64,000 bases of DNA from an uncultured Collinsella sp. (GTDB lineage: Bacteria; Actinomycetota; Coriobacteriia; Coriobacteriales; Coriobacteriaceae): NCBI GenBank assembly GCA_937989875.1, contig CALKBO010000018.1, forward strand, positions 30,668-94,667, in the 5' to 3' direction. How positions within the stretch are numbered: the stretch's first letter is position 1; each line of letters starts with the position of its first letter. This document shows positions 25,250-32,832 of the stretch, in pieces. A program made the translations under genes and the position numbers. A model generated the notes under the pieces. That model saw nothing but the letters and a program-made list of their open reading frames with translations. It ran no database searches and had not been told where the DNA came from.

Positions 25250-25360
25250 GCGGGTCTGCCTGTTTAGTTCGTCGCGAGTTCCGCACGAGCCGGAAAGCAC
25301 TTAATGTGCTTTCCGAGCGAGCCAGGACTGCCCGAGCAGCGAACTAAACAGGCAGACCGC
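25250..25360. repeat. Large two-stem inverted repeat upstream of thrB
   Basis: The outer stem is GCGGGTCTGCCTGTTTAGTTCG (25250-25271) against its complement at 25340-25360. The inner stem is CGGAAAGCAC/GTGCTTTCCG. The two stems are separated by a large asymmetric loop (about 19 and 24 bases). The layout resembles the bulged-hairpin family but lacks its CGTCCTCG/CTGCGGA motif. It lies 13 bases before the thrB start codon, so it would be part of the thrB leader in a thrC-thrB transcript. Confidence 0.65.
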
Positions 25361-25373
25361 CCAGGAGATTCCC

Positions 25374-26255
25374 ATGATCAAAATCACCGTCCCCGCCACC
25401 AGCGCGAACCTAGGCATTGGCTACGACACCCTCGGCATGGCCGTCAGCCTCTACTCGCACTTCACCTTCGAGCGCGCCGACAAGCTCACCATCTCGGGCT
25501 GCCCCGAGGAATTCCAAAACGAGAACAACCTGGTCTACGTTAGCTTTGTCGATGCACTGGCCGCATGGGGCGAGCCGGCCTTCCCCGTCGCCATCGACAT
25601 TCAGACTGACGTTCCCGTCGCCCGCGGCCTGGGCTCCAGCTCCACCTGTGTCGTCGCCGGCATTATGGCCGCCGCCGCGCTGACAGGCCACACCGTCGAC
25701 CGTGCCGAGCTCGTCCGCATTGCCACCGAGGTCGAGGGCCATCCCGATAACGTCGCCCCCGCTATCCTGGGCGGCGCCGTCTGCTCCTTTACGCCGACCG
25801 ATTCGCTCCCCCAGTGCCTGCGCTACGAGGTGAGCGATCGCCTGCGTTTTATTACCGTGATTCCGCCCTACGAGGTGCATACGAGCGAGGCGCGCAAGGT
25901 CGTGCCGCAGGAGGTTCCGCTCTCCACCGCCGTATGGCAGATGGGCCGCATCGCCGGCATGACGCGCGGTCTTGAGTCCGGCAACCTCGACCTGATTGCC
26001 GCCGCCAATGACGACCGCATCCAGGAACCCTATCGTCGCCGTCTGATTCCCGACTACAACGCCGTGCGCGACACCTGCCTTAACGGCGGCGCCAAGACCA
26101 TCTGGATCAGCGGATCGGGCTCGACCCTTATGGCTGTGACCGACGACACCATCGTGGCAAAGTTCCTGCAGGTCAAGCTGCGCGAGCAGTTCCCTAAGTG
26201 TGATACGCATATTCTGACGTGCGACACCGAGGGCGCTCAAATCGAGTACCTGTAG
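25374..26255 (+). CDS. thrB: Homoserine kinase
   Basis: This is a 293-residue GHMP-family kinase that phosphorylates homoserine. VPATSANLGIGYDTLGMAV opens the fold. The ATP loop is PVARGLGSSSTCVVAG (about 82-97), and the late motif is WISGSGSTLMAV. AGGAG lies 7 bases before the ATG. With asd, lysC and thrC it gives all steps from aspartate to threonine except homoserine dehydrogenase, which is not in this window. Confidence 0.95.
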   Translation: MIKITVPATSANLGIGYDTLGMAVSLYSHFTFERADKLTISGCPEEFQNENNLVYVSFVDALAAWGEPAFPVAIDIQTDVPVARGLGSSSTCVVAGIMAAAALTGHTVDRAELVRIATEVEGHPDNVAPAILGGAVCSFTPTDSLPQCLRYEVSDRLRFITVIPPYEVHTSEARKVVPQEVPLSTAVWQMGRIAGMTRGLESGNLDLIAAANDDRIQEPYRRRLIPDYNAVRDTCLNGGAKTIWISGSGSTLMAVTDDTIVAKFLQVKLREQFPKCDTHILTCDTEGAQIEYL

Positions 26256-26278
26256 CGCCCTGCCTCATTGCTCTCACC

Positions 26279-26395
26279 GGTCCCCTTGGGGCTTCCCCTG
26301 AAAACGTCCTCGATCATGAATTGCCCCGTCGTGCGCTTCGCGCGACGGGGCAATTCGATCTGCGGATTGTTTTCAGGGGAAGCCCCAAGGGGACC
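26279..26395 (+). repeat. Bulged-hairpin element, copy C (after thrB)
   Basis: The outer arms run from GGTCCCCTTGGGGCTTCCCC to its complement ending at 26395. The motif is CGTCCTCG-ATC-ATG on the left and GAT-CTGCGGATTG on the right (ATC pairs with GAT). The inner stem is GAATTGCCCCGTCG/CGACGGGGCAATTC with a TGCGCTTCGCG tip. It lies 24 bases after the thrB stop. Confidence 0.85.
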
Positions 26396-26474
26396 TGCGC
26401 AGCCTCGACAGGATAATCGCATTCGCTGATTTAATCTTGTGCTCCAACGGAGCCACAGACGAGAGGCCTTCACG

Positions 26475-26515
26475 CTGCGGAATAATTTTGAGGGGAACAC
26501 CCCGACCATCCCTGC
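26475..26515 (+). repeat. Half of a bulged-hairpin element
   Basis: CTGCGGAATA followed by ATTTTGAGGGGAACACCCCG matches the right-hand half of the family (conserved CTGCGGAN, then the outer arm). No matching CGTCCTCG half is nearby. It looks like a decayed or recombined copy 80 bases after copy C. Confidence 0.5.
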
Positions 26516-26652
26516 GTTTACCTTGCTGAGGATGTCTACAGGGACCCACGCTTTGAAGGAGCGCCGGGCAGATAGGGGCTTTTTAGGTTACATAATAAAC
26601 TGTTTATCTATGCTACTATTTAACTAGGCATCGCAGTATGGAGGTGGTCAAA

Positions 26653-27168
26653 GTGTTACGCACACTCAAAGCTTCGTTTTTCCTCTCGATACTTTTGATA
26701 TTACCGATATGTTTCTCGTTTAGCCCTTCGACTGCTTATGCTGCAGAAAGCGATGCTGTCGCAATTTCTGGCGCAACCCAAGATTTTGATTTAACGAAAG
26801 GTCCCGAGCAGTCTCATCAAATCAAGCTTAAGGATGGGACCGTTGCAGTAATAGGAATTAAAAAAACCAATGAACCCAGCCTGATATGGGACAGTTACTA
26901 CAACAACGCATCTGGAACTTGGACTATCTATTACAACAGTCCTTTTATTTATCGCGAATTCAAGATCAACATAGCGAACTCGCTCATTACCAGCGCTTGG
27001 GGACAAAACTATACGACTATCGGCTGTACGGTAACTAACGAGTCCTTTATATGGAACTCGAAACAGGCGACATATCGACTCAACTATGAATCGATGGGGA
27101 TGACGTCCGGTATCGCCGTGTTGCAAGCGACCATGGAAGGCAGCACGCTCCACACCTATGCAAACTAG
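26653..27168 (+). CDS. Secreted protein of unknown function, low GC
   Basis: This is a 171-residue protein with a clear signal peptide (LRTLKASFFLSILLILPICFSFSP, cleavage near AYAAE). The mature part is a predicted beta-rich domain with many Tyr, Trp, Asn and Ser and one Cys. The preferred start is the GTG at 26653, since GGAGGTGG lies 5 bases before it. The in-frame ATG at 26638 would place that site inside the gene. The pattern DFDLTKGPEQSHQIKLKDG with a late beta-strand ending resembles the DUF5626 group, but I am not certain. Base composition is much more AT-rich than the neighbours, which suggests transfer. It is followed by a 34-codon membrane peptide gene. Confidence 0.75.
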   Translation: MLRTLKASFFLSILLILPICFSFSPSTAYAAESDAVAISGATQDFDLTKGPEQSHQIKLKDGTVAVIGIKKTNEPSLIWDSYYNNASGTWTIYYNSPFIYREFKINIANSLITSAWGQNYTTIGCTVTNESFIWNSKQATYRLNYESMGMTSGIAVLQATMEGSTLHTYAN

Positions 27169-27192
27169 ACTCACATCAATTGAGGAAGTTCA

Positions 27193-27297
27193 ATGATCCC
27201 AATTCCTGCACGCTCAGACATTATGATCGCTCTCGTTTGGATTCTCGTCGGAGTGCTTATTTGGCGTATCTGCAAATGGGTTAAAAACAAGAAATAG
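27193..27297 (+). CDS. 34-residue single-span membrane peptide
   Basis: This is a short reading frame with one membrane helix (MIALVWILVGVLIWRICKWV) and a basic C-terminus ending KNKK. GAGGAAG lies 6 bases before the ATG, and the gene starts 24 bases after the stop of the secreted-protein gene. It is probably the second gene of that operon. The hydrophobic helix with lysine end is reminiscent of small holin- or toxin-like peptides, but the function is unknown. Confidence 0.6.
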   Translation: MIPIPARSDIMIALVWILVGVLIWRICKWVKNKK

Positions 27298-27331
27298 TTG
27301 ATAAAACGTATATGCCATTTATGCGATGCTT

Positions 27332-27360
27332 GGGGCCGTTAAATCGGCCCCTATTTCTAT
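27332..27360 (+). terminator. Terminator of the low-GC operon
   Basis: GGGGCCG-TTAAAT-CGGCCCC (27332-27351) is followed by TATTTCTAT. An imperfect direct repeat (ATGCCATTTATGCGAT, then ATGCCATTCATACGAT) at about 27312 and 27398 straddles it. Confidence 0.65.
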
Positions 27361-27499
27361 AGCTTTTCAAGCAGCAGTCACCCATTTGGAAGTCGCAATG
27401 CCATTCATACGATTTCGGCCCTTTAAGCCGCTATCTATTGGTAGGGACTCTTGCTGGTAAGGAGCGCTTACTAGATACAAACCTTGGCAATATATTGGT

Positions 27500-28198
27500 T
27501 TAGGCGGCGCTGGTTTCTTTGTATTCGAAGACTGGCTCTAGGAGATCTTCGATGTTGCAGTGGAGGGCTTTTGCTATGGCTCTTACGCTTGTTACCGAAG
27601 CTTCATTGATGTTTCTCTGGCGCTGCTCGTACATTTGGATTGAGCGGAGTGACACACCCGATTCGTATGCTAGATCTTGTTGGGTTTTCTTAAGCTTCTT
27701 TCTTGCTAACGCAAGTTTGGTTTGCCTGGACGCTTTTTTCGCCATATCGCAGACGAGGCGAGCCACGCGTTCCTCCGAGGCTTCGTGCCAGGGATAGTAC
27801 AGACTGCGCAGTGCGTCAAACGGAACGACATGCAGCAGGTCTTCGAAAGACTCCCCTAAACGCCACTGCAGATATGCCAGTATCCAGCCTGTCCAATACT
27901 CTGGCGTCTTCTCAAAACGATAGGTGCGATCCGGTATAAACCCGCTCTGATAGCCGGACCTTTCAGCGATAAGCGCGAACAGCTCAACGCCCGATTTTCC
28001 CGATACGACCCATGCGTTGCCGCGTTCGAACTCGCGAGCTACGCCGCTCAGGCAAAAGAGTTCAGCAACTTCCGATCCTTCGGCTCCATAATCGTTAACG
28101 GCATAATCAAAGCAGTCGCCGAGGTTGTTCATTGCATCCTCGAGGTAATAGATGGGATATGTTCTACTCGGTCCACAATTCGTCAACTCTTGGATCAT
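27500..28198 (-). CDS. HTH protein, candidate antitoxin of the DUF3990 pair
   Basis: This is a 232-residue protein. The N-terminal 150 residues form an unfamiliar domain (DCFDYAVNDYG, then YWTGWILAYLQWRLGESFEDLL). The C-terminal Cro/CI-type HTH lies at about 165-222 (KTQQDLAYESGVSLRSIQMYEQRQRNIN). The start overlaps the upstream toxin-like gene by 35 bases, with GGGAGGG 9 bases before the ATG. I suggest that it neutralises the upstream protein and represses the operon through twin palindromes at 28867-28911. That role is inference from layout. Confidence 0.65.
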   Translation of the reverse strand: MIQELTNCGPSRTYPIYYLEDAMNNLGDCFDYAVNDYGAEGSEVAELFCLSGVAREFERGNAWVVSGKSGVELFALIAERSGYQSGFIPDRTYRFEKTPEYWTGWILAYLQWRLGESFEDLLHVVPFDALRSLYYPWHEASEERVARLVCDMAKKASRQTKLALARKKLKKTQQDLAYESGVSLRSIQMYEQRQRNINEASVTSVRAIAKALHCNIEDLLEPVFEYKETSAA

Positions 28199-28847
28199 CT
28201 AAATCAACCCTCCCTGTCATTAAATCCCTAATGTAGACACCCTCAGAGTCGAATCCATTCACAGTATCCAGGTACTTGCGCCGCGCGTTCTGTTCTCGCT
28301 TAAAGCGCTTGGGATAATACTCAGATCCCAACGCCTGCCTCCATTCGCGGAATCTGATTACTGAAAACGCACGCTCACTCATAAGAGCGTATTGGATGCC
28401 CAAATCGCCCAAACGCATAATGAGTTGCAGTTGCCTAAGCGAGATCATGCTGTTAACGAACTGTCTTGCAAACGAAAAGTAAGAATCGTCGGCGCGATAA
28501 CCTCGAATTACGTCATAGGGAGAAATATCAATTAGGCAGTTATCCAGCAGATAGCGAAGTCCTTCGCGCGCCAGCGGTGTCGAAACATTGAACTCCCTAT
28601 TGTTAGCCAAAATCGCAAGCCAATTGAGAATTGAAAACTCCCCGGACTCCAAGTCCAAGACCGCAAGACCATCCATATCGAGCTCATATCGATTCGCGAT
28701 ACCATCGGACTCGGTCCGACATGCCCACTCCATTGCCATTTCCTCATGCGGCGTGCAATAAAACCCACACCCATAGTCATTGAATTGTCTGCATTTATCC
28801 AACGACGGATGCTCGACAACAACCTCCGACCCGTGCCAAAGCTCCAT
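28164..28847 (-). CDS. DUF3990-like protein, candidate ADP-ribosyltransferase-fold toxin
   Basis: This is a 227-residue protein. The N-terminus LWHGSEVVVEHPSLDKCRQFNDYGCGFYCTP carries the HGS and D(F/Y)GxGFYxT signatures of the DUF3990 family, which has been linked to the ADP-ribosyltransferase fold. The C-terminal half is helical. The ATG at 28847 has GGAGG 5 bases upstream. An upstream TTG is unlikely. It is paired with and overlaps an HTH gene, giving a toxin-antitoxin-like layout. No catalytic activity can be proven from sequence. Confidence 0.62.
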   Translation of the reverse strand: MELWHGSEVVVEHPSLDKCRQFNDYGCGFYCTPHEEMAMEWACRTESDGIANRYELDMDGLAVLDLESGEFSILNWLAILANNREFNVSTPLAREGLRYLLDNCLIDISPYDVIRGYRADDSYFSFARQFVNSMISLRQLQLIMRLGDLGIQYALMSERAFSVIRFREWRQALGSEYYPKRFKREQNARRKYLDTVNGFDSEGVYIRDLMTGRVDLDDPRVDELWTE

Positions 28848-28866
28848 ATCGACCTCCAAACAAAAA

Positions 28867-28911
28867 TATCACCCCAGTGATAGTTTACCAATAACTATCA
28901 CTGGGGTGATA
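28867..28911 (-). promoter_or_regulatory. Twin palindromic operators of the DUF3990/HTH operon
   Basis: Two 16-bp palindromes of the form TATCAC-N4-GTGATA (28867-28882 and 28896-28911, centres 29 bp apart) are themselves mirror images, giving a perfect 20-bp inverted repeat overall. On the minus strand the promoter-like TGGTAAACT lies between them, and the toxin-like start codon is about 20 bases further. They probably bind the HTH protein. The same hairpin followed by TTTTTG could also end engB transcripts. Confidence 0.65.
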
Positions 28912-28943
28912 TAGGTGGGAGCTTTTGAAGGGTTGCGGCCCGA

Positions 28944-29534
28944 TTAGAGGCAAGCCTCGGCGATGCGCTTTTTGAGTTCGTCGATGCCGGTACCGGTTTG
29001 GGAGCTTGTGATGATTACGTTTTCGGCCGGGACGTTGAGCTGCTTTTTGATGGCTGCTGCCTGGCGGGCCTGCTGGGTGCGGCTGAGCTTGTCGGCCTTG
29101 GTGAGGCAGACGATAAAGTTGAACTCGTTGCCCTGCAGGTAGTCGATCATGTCATGGTCGAGCTTACTCGGGTCGTGACGAATATCCACCAGCGACACAA
29201 CCAGGTTAAAGCTGCGCTCCGAGTCGAAGAAGTCACCGATAAGTTCTGCCCAGCGGTCACGCTCGGCCTTGGAACGACGGGCGAAACCATAACCCGGCAG
29301 GTCGACGAAGTGCACGTCGTCAGCCTCAAAGAAGTTGATGTTGCTCGTCTTGCCCGGTGTGCTCGAAACCTTGACGAGGTTTTTGCGGCCAAAAAGCTTG
29401 TTCATGATCGACGACTTGCCCACGTTGGAGCGGCCGACGAAGCTCACCTCGGGGCAAGTGGACTCGGGAATCTGCGAAACCTTGCCATAGCTGGCAACGA
29501 ACTTGGCAAGCTGGTAGTTAATGGAATCGGCCAT
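28944..29534 (-). CDS. engB: Ribosome biogenesis GTPase YsxC/EngB
   Basis: This is a 196-residue TrmE-Era-type GTPase needed for 50S subunit assembly. G1 is GRSNVGKSSIMN, G2/G3 is SSTPGKTSNINFF and VDLPGYGFARRSK, G4 is LTKADKLS, and the G5-like motif is ITSSQTGTG. The ATG at 29534 has AAGGAG 5 bases upstream. It is followed on the same strand by the DUF3990 pair, separated by the twin palindromes. Confidence 0.95.
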   Translation of the reverse strand: MADSINYQLAKFVASYGKVSQIPESTCPEVSFVGRSNVGKSSIMNKLFGRKNLVKVSSTPGKTSNINFFEADDVHFVDLPGYGFARRSKAERDRWAELIGDFFDSERSFNLVVSLVDIRHDPSKLDHDMIDYLQGNEFNFIVCLTKADKLSRTQQARQAAAIKKQLNVPAENVIITSSQTGTGIDELKKRIAEACL

Positions 29535-29573
29535 GGACACTCCTTGGTCGTAGGTTCTTACAAAAAAAGCGCG

Positions 29574-30314
29574 CTAATAGATAGCAGCGATACGGCGAAC
29601 GATATCGAGCGTAATGCCACTCGCGGTGCGGGCATACTCGAACAGGTCGAACTCGCGGTCGCAAATCGCATCGTACGCCTCGTCACAATTATCGCTGATA
29701 GCGCGCAGCACCAGGCAATCGACACCATTTTTGGTTGCGACGTGGGCAATTGCCGCGCCCTCCATGCCGACACAATCGGCATGCGTCGCCTCGATAGCGT
29801 CGTTGCGCATGGCGGCGCCCGTCACAAAGCGGTTACCCGTGGCAATCGTGCCGACCAGGAACTGCTTTGCGCCCTCGTTCGAAGCTGCTGCATTTGTCGA
29901 AGCATCAACAAACCCACGCTCAGCAAGCACATCGGCAGCAATATCGACCAGCGCAGGCGTCGAGCCAAACTCCTCGAGCCCCGGTGCAGACTCGGCGATA
30001 AGCGCAGTATCGGTATCCAGATAGCGCAGGCATTTGCCGATGACCACGTCGTCGATATGGAGCTTGGGGTTCAAACCGCCCGCGATACCCGAAAGCACAA
30101 CTGCCTGTGGAGCATACTTGCTAATGAGGTGCTGTGTTGCGGCGGCAGCGTTTACCGTGCCCATACCCGCAGTCGTGGCGACAATCGACAGGCCGTCGAG
30201 CCCGCCGGTCACAACGTTCAAGCCCGCCTCCTGTACCATGCAAACGTTACTCAACTCTTCCTTAATCTGCATGATCTCTTTTTCGAGTGCACCGATAATC
30301 GCGATGGTAGCCAT
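29574..30314 (-). CDS. mtnN: 5'-methylthioadenosine/S-adenosylhomocysteine nucleosidase
   Basis: This 246-residue enzyme of the purine-nucleoside phosphorylase superfamily cleaves adenine from MTA and SAH. N-terminal IAIIGALEKEI, VLSGIAGGLNP, DCVGMEGAAIAHVA (ribose-binding Met/Glu) and LRAISDNCDE (catalytic Asp) match the family. The start is the ATG at 30314 (GGGGA upstream). A TTG 12 bases further up is possible. It lies 39 bases upstream of engB on the same strand. Confidence 0.93.
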   Translation of the reverse strand: MATIAIIGALEKEIMQIKEELSNVCMVQEAGLNVVTGGLDGLSIVATTAGMGTVNAAAATQHLISKYAPQAVVLSGIAGGLNPKLHIDDVVIGKCLRYLDTDTALIAESAPGLEEFGSTPALVDIAADVLAERGFVDASTNAAASNEGAKQFLVGTIATGNRFVTGAAMRNDAIEATHADCVGMEGAAIAHVATKNGVDCLVLRAISDNCDEAYDAICDREFDLFEYARTASGITLDIVRRIAAIY

Positions 30315-30392
30315 GCCATTCCCCAAACCTATACGAAATTCTCAACCACGGTATGGTACCAGCATTTTGTTTGACCTCGTCAAACGAACACG

Positions 30393-31511
30393 CTAGGCCA
30401 GCGCAGCTCGCGTATCAAACAGAGCCTTTGCAATCGCAGCCGTAACCTCGCTCGAGCGGTCGCTCCACGGCATCGATGTCATGATGCTCATGACATAGGT
30501 ACGGCCATCGATGTCGATAAGGCCCGCATCGCATGTCGAATAGCAACCATCCTCGCTAATCCAGCCTGCCTTGTTGCGCACCAAGGCTTGGTCGTCCGCA
30601 ATGCCATCACGGATAAATGAGCGCGATGTTGATGACAGCAGTTCAGATAACCACTGGGAGGCCTCACTGCCACAGCTCAAATACTCGCACATCTCGCGCC
30701 ACAACTTGGCCGAGGTGCGCGGGCAATAAGTGGGAAAATCACTCATCGGATCGAGTGCGGTATCGTAATCGATGCCAAGACCGACAATCCAATCCTCGTA
30801 ACCGACACGGTCAAACGCCGCGCGTAACGCAATAAACGAATCGTTGTCCGAATTAACGACCGAGGCCTCGATGAGTTCGCGAACCGTCAGCCAGCCCATA
30901 CTGTAGCCGCCATAGGTGCCCAGAGTATCATCGAGCGATACTTGCCCTGTCTCGACCAGGGATTCACAGACGTAGAGCACATAGAGCGCCTTATAACTAC
31001 TCGCACCGTAAACCTCGACATCAGCGTTATACGTCACGCCCTTGCCGCTCGACAAATCGTAAAACACCACGCCCACATCGCCCAATTCCCGGGCCTGATC
31101 AAGGGCATCTTGGAGTGCGGCGAGGCTCTCATCCTCCAGGGCGGTGATCTGGTCATCAACCAATGAGAAGGTCTGCACGGTATCGCCTGAGGGAATATCG
31201 TTAAAGTCCGCCTTCGAAAGCCTCGTCTTAAGGCTCGCTGTCGACAGGGTCTGACTTGCGGTGGCTTTAGATTCAGAGACCTTTTTGTTTTGCGTCTGTA
31301 CCGTTGACGCATCTGAGTGTGCCATTCGCTCCGACGCGTAGGTTTTGGCGGTAATTCCGAGGATAATAACCGCCAACGTTAGCATCCCAACGGCGGCAAT
31401 CTTCGTCACGCGGATGCGAACGTCAGCGAGGCCACGCGAAGGCGTGCCCTTCGTCTCATATCTGCTGCCATGCTGCGGCACATACTCGTCCCGCGATGCG
31501 TTGCTTCGCAC
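30393..31511 (-). CDS. Membrane-anchored penicillin-recognising serine hydrolase (class A beta-lactamase fold)
   Basis: This 372-residue protein has one N-terminal membrane helix (IAAVGMLTLAVIILGITA, about 38-55), a Ser/Thr-rich spacer and a catalytic domain from about residue 135. Active-site motifs are SSYK (Ser171, Lys174), SDN (220-222) and KAG in RNKAGW in place of KTG. The arrangement matches class A beta-lactamase-like or D,D-peptidase-like hydrolases anchored outside the membrane. I see no clear Glu166-type motif, so true beta-lactamase activity is doubtful. The GTG start has AGGAG upstream. Confidence 0.82.
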   Translation of the reverse strand: MRSNASRDEYVPQHGSRYETKGTPSRGLADVRIRVTKIAAVGMLTLAVIILGITAKTYASERMAHSDASTVQTQNKKVSESKATASQTLSTASLKTRLSKADFNDIPSGDTVQTFSLVDDQITALEDESLAALQDALDQARELGDVGVVFYDLSSGKGVTYNADVEVYGASSYKALYVLYVCESLVETGQVSLDDTLGTYGGYSMGWLTVRELIEASVVNSDNDSFIALRAAFDRVGYEDWIVGLGIDYDTALDPMSDFPTYCPRTSAKLWREMCEYLSCGSEASQWLSELLSSTSRSFIRDGIADDQALVRNKAGWISEDGCYSTCDAGLIDIDGRTYVMSIMTSMPWSDRSSEVTAAIAKALFDTRAALA

Positions 31512-31669
31512 GTGGTCTCCTGACTGCTACCGTTTATATACGAGCAGCATAATACCGAGCAGGCATTTCTTTCCAAAGATATTCAGCGGCGTTTAAGGTG
31601 TCTTTAAAGAAACCACAAGCGTATTTATCCAAATGGCACGATTCTGTTGCGCATCTCCGCCCAAAACGC

Positions 31670-31736
31670 AGTTGCGGTGGAATAGTTCCTGTTTGGGCAG
31701 CATAAGCCGAAAAACAAGAACTATTCCACCGCAACT
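31670..31736. repeat. AGTTGCGGTG hairpin element, copy 2
   Basis: The 24-bp arms have one mismatch (AGTTGCGGTGGAATAGTTC on the left, complement on the right) around a loop of about 18 bases. It shares the outer 10 bp and dimensions with 7327-7392, while the inner arms differ. It lies in a 316-bp gap between the PFL activase and serine hydrolase genes. Confidence 0.72.
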
Positions 31737-31769
31737 TGACGGGGCTCTTTGGCAATCAACTTGGCGCCC

Positions 31770-31806
31770 AGGGGCACTCATTTAAGTCTGTCCCCAATGA
31801 GTGCCT
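31770..31806 (-). terminator. Hairpin downstream of the PFL activase gene
   Basis: GGCACTCATT (31773-31782) pairs with AATGAGTGCC (31796-31805). The loop TAAGTCTGTCCCC resembles part of the CATTGGGGAC repeat family seen at 49.3 and 63.9 kb. Confidence 0.5.
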
Positions 31807-31827
31807 TTGGGAAGCGAAAATGGCTCG

Positions 31828-32646
31828 CTAGCCGATGGCGTTTTTGAGTTCCGCGCGGCGCTTTTTCATGCCGGTCATGACGGCGTTGCGCAGCTCGGGC
31901 ATGCGCGCAGTATCCATCTGTGGAACGCCCTCGAGCTTATAGGGAATCCCCAGCTGCTCATACTTGACGACGCCCATCGTGTGATACGGCAGCATTTCCA
32001 GGCCCACCACGTTGTGCCACGGGGCGATGAGGCGGCCGAGCGCCTCGCACTCCTCAACCGTATCGGTAATGCCCGGCACCACCACGTGGCGGATAACGAC
32101 CTTAATCTTGCGACGCGCAAGCTCATCACCAAACGCCAGGATGCGTGCGGGATCGCAACCGGTCAGCTTTTTATGCTCGACGGGATCGGCGTGTTTAATG
32201 TCGAGCAGCACCATATCGGTCTCGTTGAGTACGGCATCGAACTTCTCGGGATGCGCGGGATCGAACGCATAGCCGCAGCTATCCAAGCAGGTGTGCACGC
32301 GACCATCGGGGTTGTTGTGCATGGCGCGGAACAGGTCGGCCAAAAACTCAGGCTGCAGGAGCGGCTCGCCGCCGGATACCGTAATACCACCGCTGCGGTA
32401 AAACTCATGGTTGCTCTGGAACTCGTCCATCAGGTGCTCGACGGTCACCATGGTGCCGCCGTTAACCGACCAGGTGTCGGGGTTGTGGCAATACGCACAG
32501 CGCATGGGACAGCCCTGAACAAACACCACAAAGCGGATGCCGGGTCCATCGACCGTTCCCATCGTCTCAATCGAATGCACGCGGCCCAGGGCAAACGCAG
32601 AGTCCTCGGGACGAGCGTCCACACCCTCGAGCGTCATCTCAGCCAT
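31828..32646 (-). CDS. pflA: Pyruvate formate-lyase-activating enzyme
   Basis: This is a 272-residue radical-SAM enzyme that installs the glycyl radical on pyruvate formate-lyase. The cluster motif is CPMRCAYC (Cys46, 50, 53). The glycine-rich GGITVSGGEPLLQ binds SAM, and LLDIKHADPVEHKKLTG follows. The start at 32646 is chosen over the ATG 21 bases upstream because GGTAGCGG precedes it. It is not next to pfl (7.2 kb away). Its target glycine here sits on a separate 83-residue protein. Confidence 0.92.
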   Translation of the reverse strand: MAEMTLEGVDARPEDSAFALGRVHSIETMGTVDGPGIRFVVFVQGCPMRCAYCHNPDTWSVNGGTMVTVEHLMDEFQSNHEFYRSGGITVSGGEPLLQPEFLADLFRAMHNNPDGRVHTCLDSCGYAFDPAHPEKFDAVLNETDMVLLDIKHADPVEHKKLTGCDPARILAFGDELARRKIKVVIRHVVVPGITDTVEECEALGRLIAPWHNVVGLEMLPYHTMGVVKYEQLGIPYKLEGVPQMDTARMPELRNAVMTGMKKRRAELKNAIG

Positions 32647-32832
32647 TCCCGCTACCTTGCCTCTCATTGGTTTTAGCTACATAAATGCCAGAGTCATTCT
32701 AGCCCATATGCATGATGGCGAAACGGTTTAGCGGTCAATTGGGTTGTTCTATTTGGCCCTACGCAAGAGCGGCGGGAAGGTTGTCGCAACCCGCCCGCCG
32801 CCGAGGCAATAGAAATCGATAGACGCCAGGCC

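Noticed and set aside
25250..25360. T-box or amino-acid leader before thrB
   Set aside because: No T-box consensus, specifier loop or run of threonine codons in a leader peptide was found.
28866..28912. Simple intrinsic terminator of engB only
   Set aside because: The stem with TTTTTG could terminate, but the two internal TATCAC-N4-GTGATA palindromes and the promoter-like core between them fit an operator better. A dual role remains possible.
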